DNA from: Vibrio quintilis
Lineage (GTDB): Bacteria; Pseudomonadota; Gammaproteobacteria; Enterobacterales; Vibrionaceae
Length of the DNA stretch: 64,000 nucleotides
Direction: 5' to 3'
NCBI RefSeq assembly: GCF_024529975.1
Contig: NZ_AP024897.1
Location: 992,001 to 1,056,000 of the forward strand
In this document: positions 63,861 to 64,000 of the stretch, one piece after another
Numbering within the stretch: position 1 is the first letter of the stretch
Layout of the letters: each line of letters opens with the position of its first letter
The notes under the pieces: model-generated
The model's database searches: none
The model's input: the letters and a program-made list of their open reading frames with translations, nothing else
What the model was told of the DNA's origin: nothing
Made by a program: the position numbers and the translations under genes

Positions 63861-64000
63861 ATGAGAATCAGACCCGCAGTCAAAGAAGATGCCGCCACAA
63901 TACTTGGTTTTATCAATGATCTTGCTGTATTTGAAAAAGAGCCGGATGCCGTACTCAATACGGTTGAATCGATTGAAACACGCCTGTTCGGAGATGAAGT
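63861..64000 (+). CDS. GNAT-family acetyltransferase, N-terminal part
   Basis: 46 codons before the window edge, with AAAGGATGGA upstream. MRIRPAVKEDAATILGFIND then LAVFEKEPDAVLNTVESI is typical of polyamine-type N-acetyltransferases of the GNAT fold. The acetyl-CoA motif lies outside. Confidence 0.8.
   Translation, partial: MRIRPAVKEDAATILGFINDLAVFEKEPDAVLNTVESIETRLFGDE

Overview
The window looks like chromosomal DNA of a Vibrio, probably of the gazogenes/rhizosphaerae type. The evidence is a typical Vibrio gene repertoire (DUF2999, DbpA, Dgt, AGCS symporter, cold-shock protein), VCR-like attC fragments, and a dispersed 200-266 bp inverted-repeat element that begins TATACCCAAACAACCTGAAG and recurs at least four times in long form. 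The species call is an inference from sequence style.

Layout. 1-10.3 kb is ordinary chromosome: an AGCS symporter start, a PhnD-like binding protein with a sensor kinase, an iron-type alcohol dehydrogenase, a LysR regulator, a probable aminotransferase/omega-amidase/solute-binding operon, and dgt. 10.9-28.5 kb is a type VI secretion effector island: vgrG, a DUF4123 adaptor, a 328-aa membrane-type accessory protein, a full-length Rhs with a nucleotidyltransferase-like tip, its likely immunity gene, and a bank of further small low-GC immunity-like genes. It also holds a second, N-terminally truncated Rhs whose 2.6 kb core is nearly identical but which carries a different, ADP-ribosyltransferase-like tip. 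Three relics of a SymE-type toxin gene and an integron-cassette-like insert are scattered through it. 28.5-45.4 kb is a mobile-element mosaic: three 1589-bp copies of one IS3-family element, an IS110-family element sitting in a VCR-like attC next to a PIN-domain gene and itself split by an IS3 copy, an AT-rich alpha-glucoside/sucrose operon (PTS IIBC, GH4 phospho-glucosidase, GH13_18 phosphorylase, GntR regulator), an IS66 element with a perfect 8-bp target duplication, and debris of the Rhs island.

45.4-49 kb is transitional: twin LexA boxes before a nucleotidyltransferase-family gene, a CspA-type gene, small unknown genes, a decayed immunity-gene paralogue damaged by the dispersed repeat, and a metallophosphoesterase. 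49-64 kb is again ordinary chromosome: two acetyltransferases, a periplasmic binding protein, DUF2999, a penicillin-acylase-family hydrolase without an obvious signal peptide, RNase T2, endonuclease V coupled to a leucine-rich protein, a DHCW cupin, DbpA, a 2-hydroxyacid dehydrogenase, a CARDB-like secreted protein and a LysR regulator.

How it works together. The vgrG to rhs chain has overlapping or near-adjacent reading frames and reads as one delivery module: VgrG is the spike tip, DUF4123 the loading adaptor, Rhs the toxin cage, and the first small gene the immunity protein. The downstream truncated Rhs, loose toxin tips and spare immunity genes look like a reservoir built by recombination between Rhs cores. 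No T6SS structural genes are in the window, so the machine must be encoded elsewhere.
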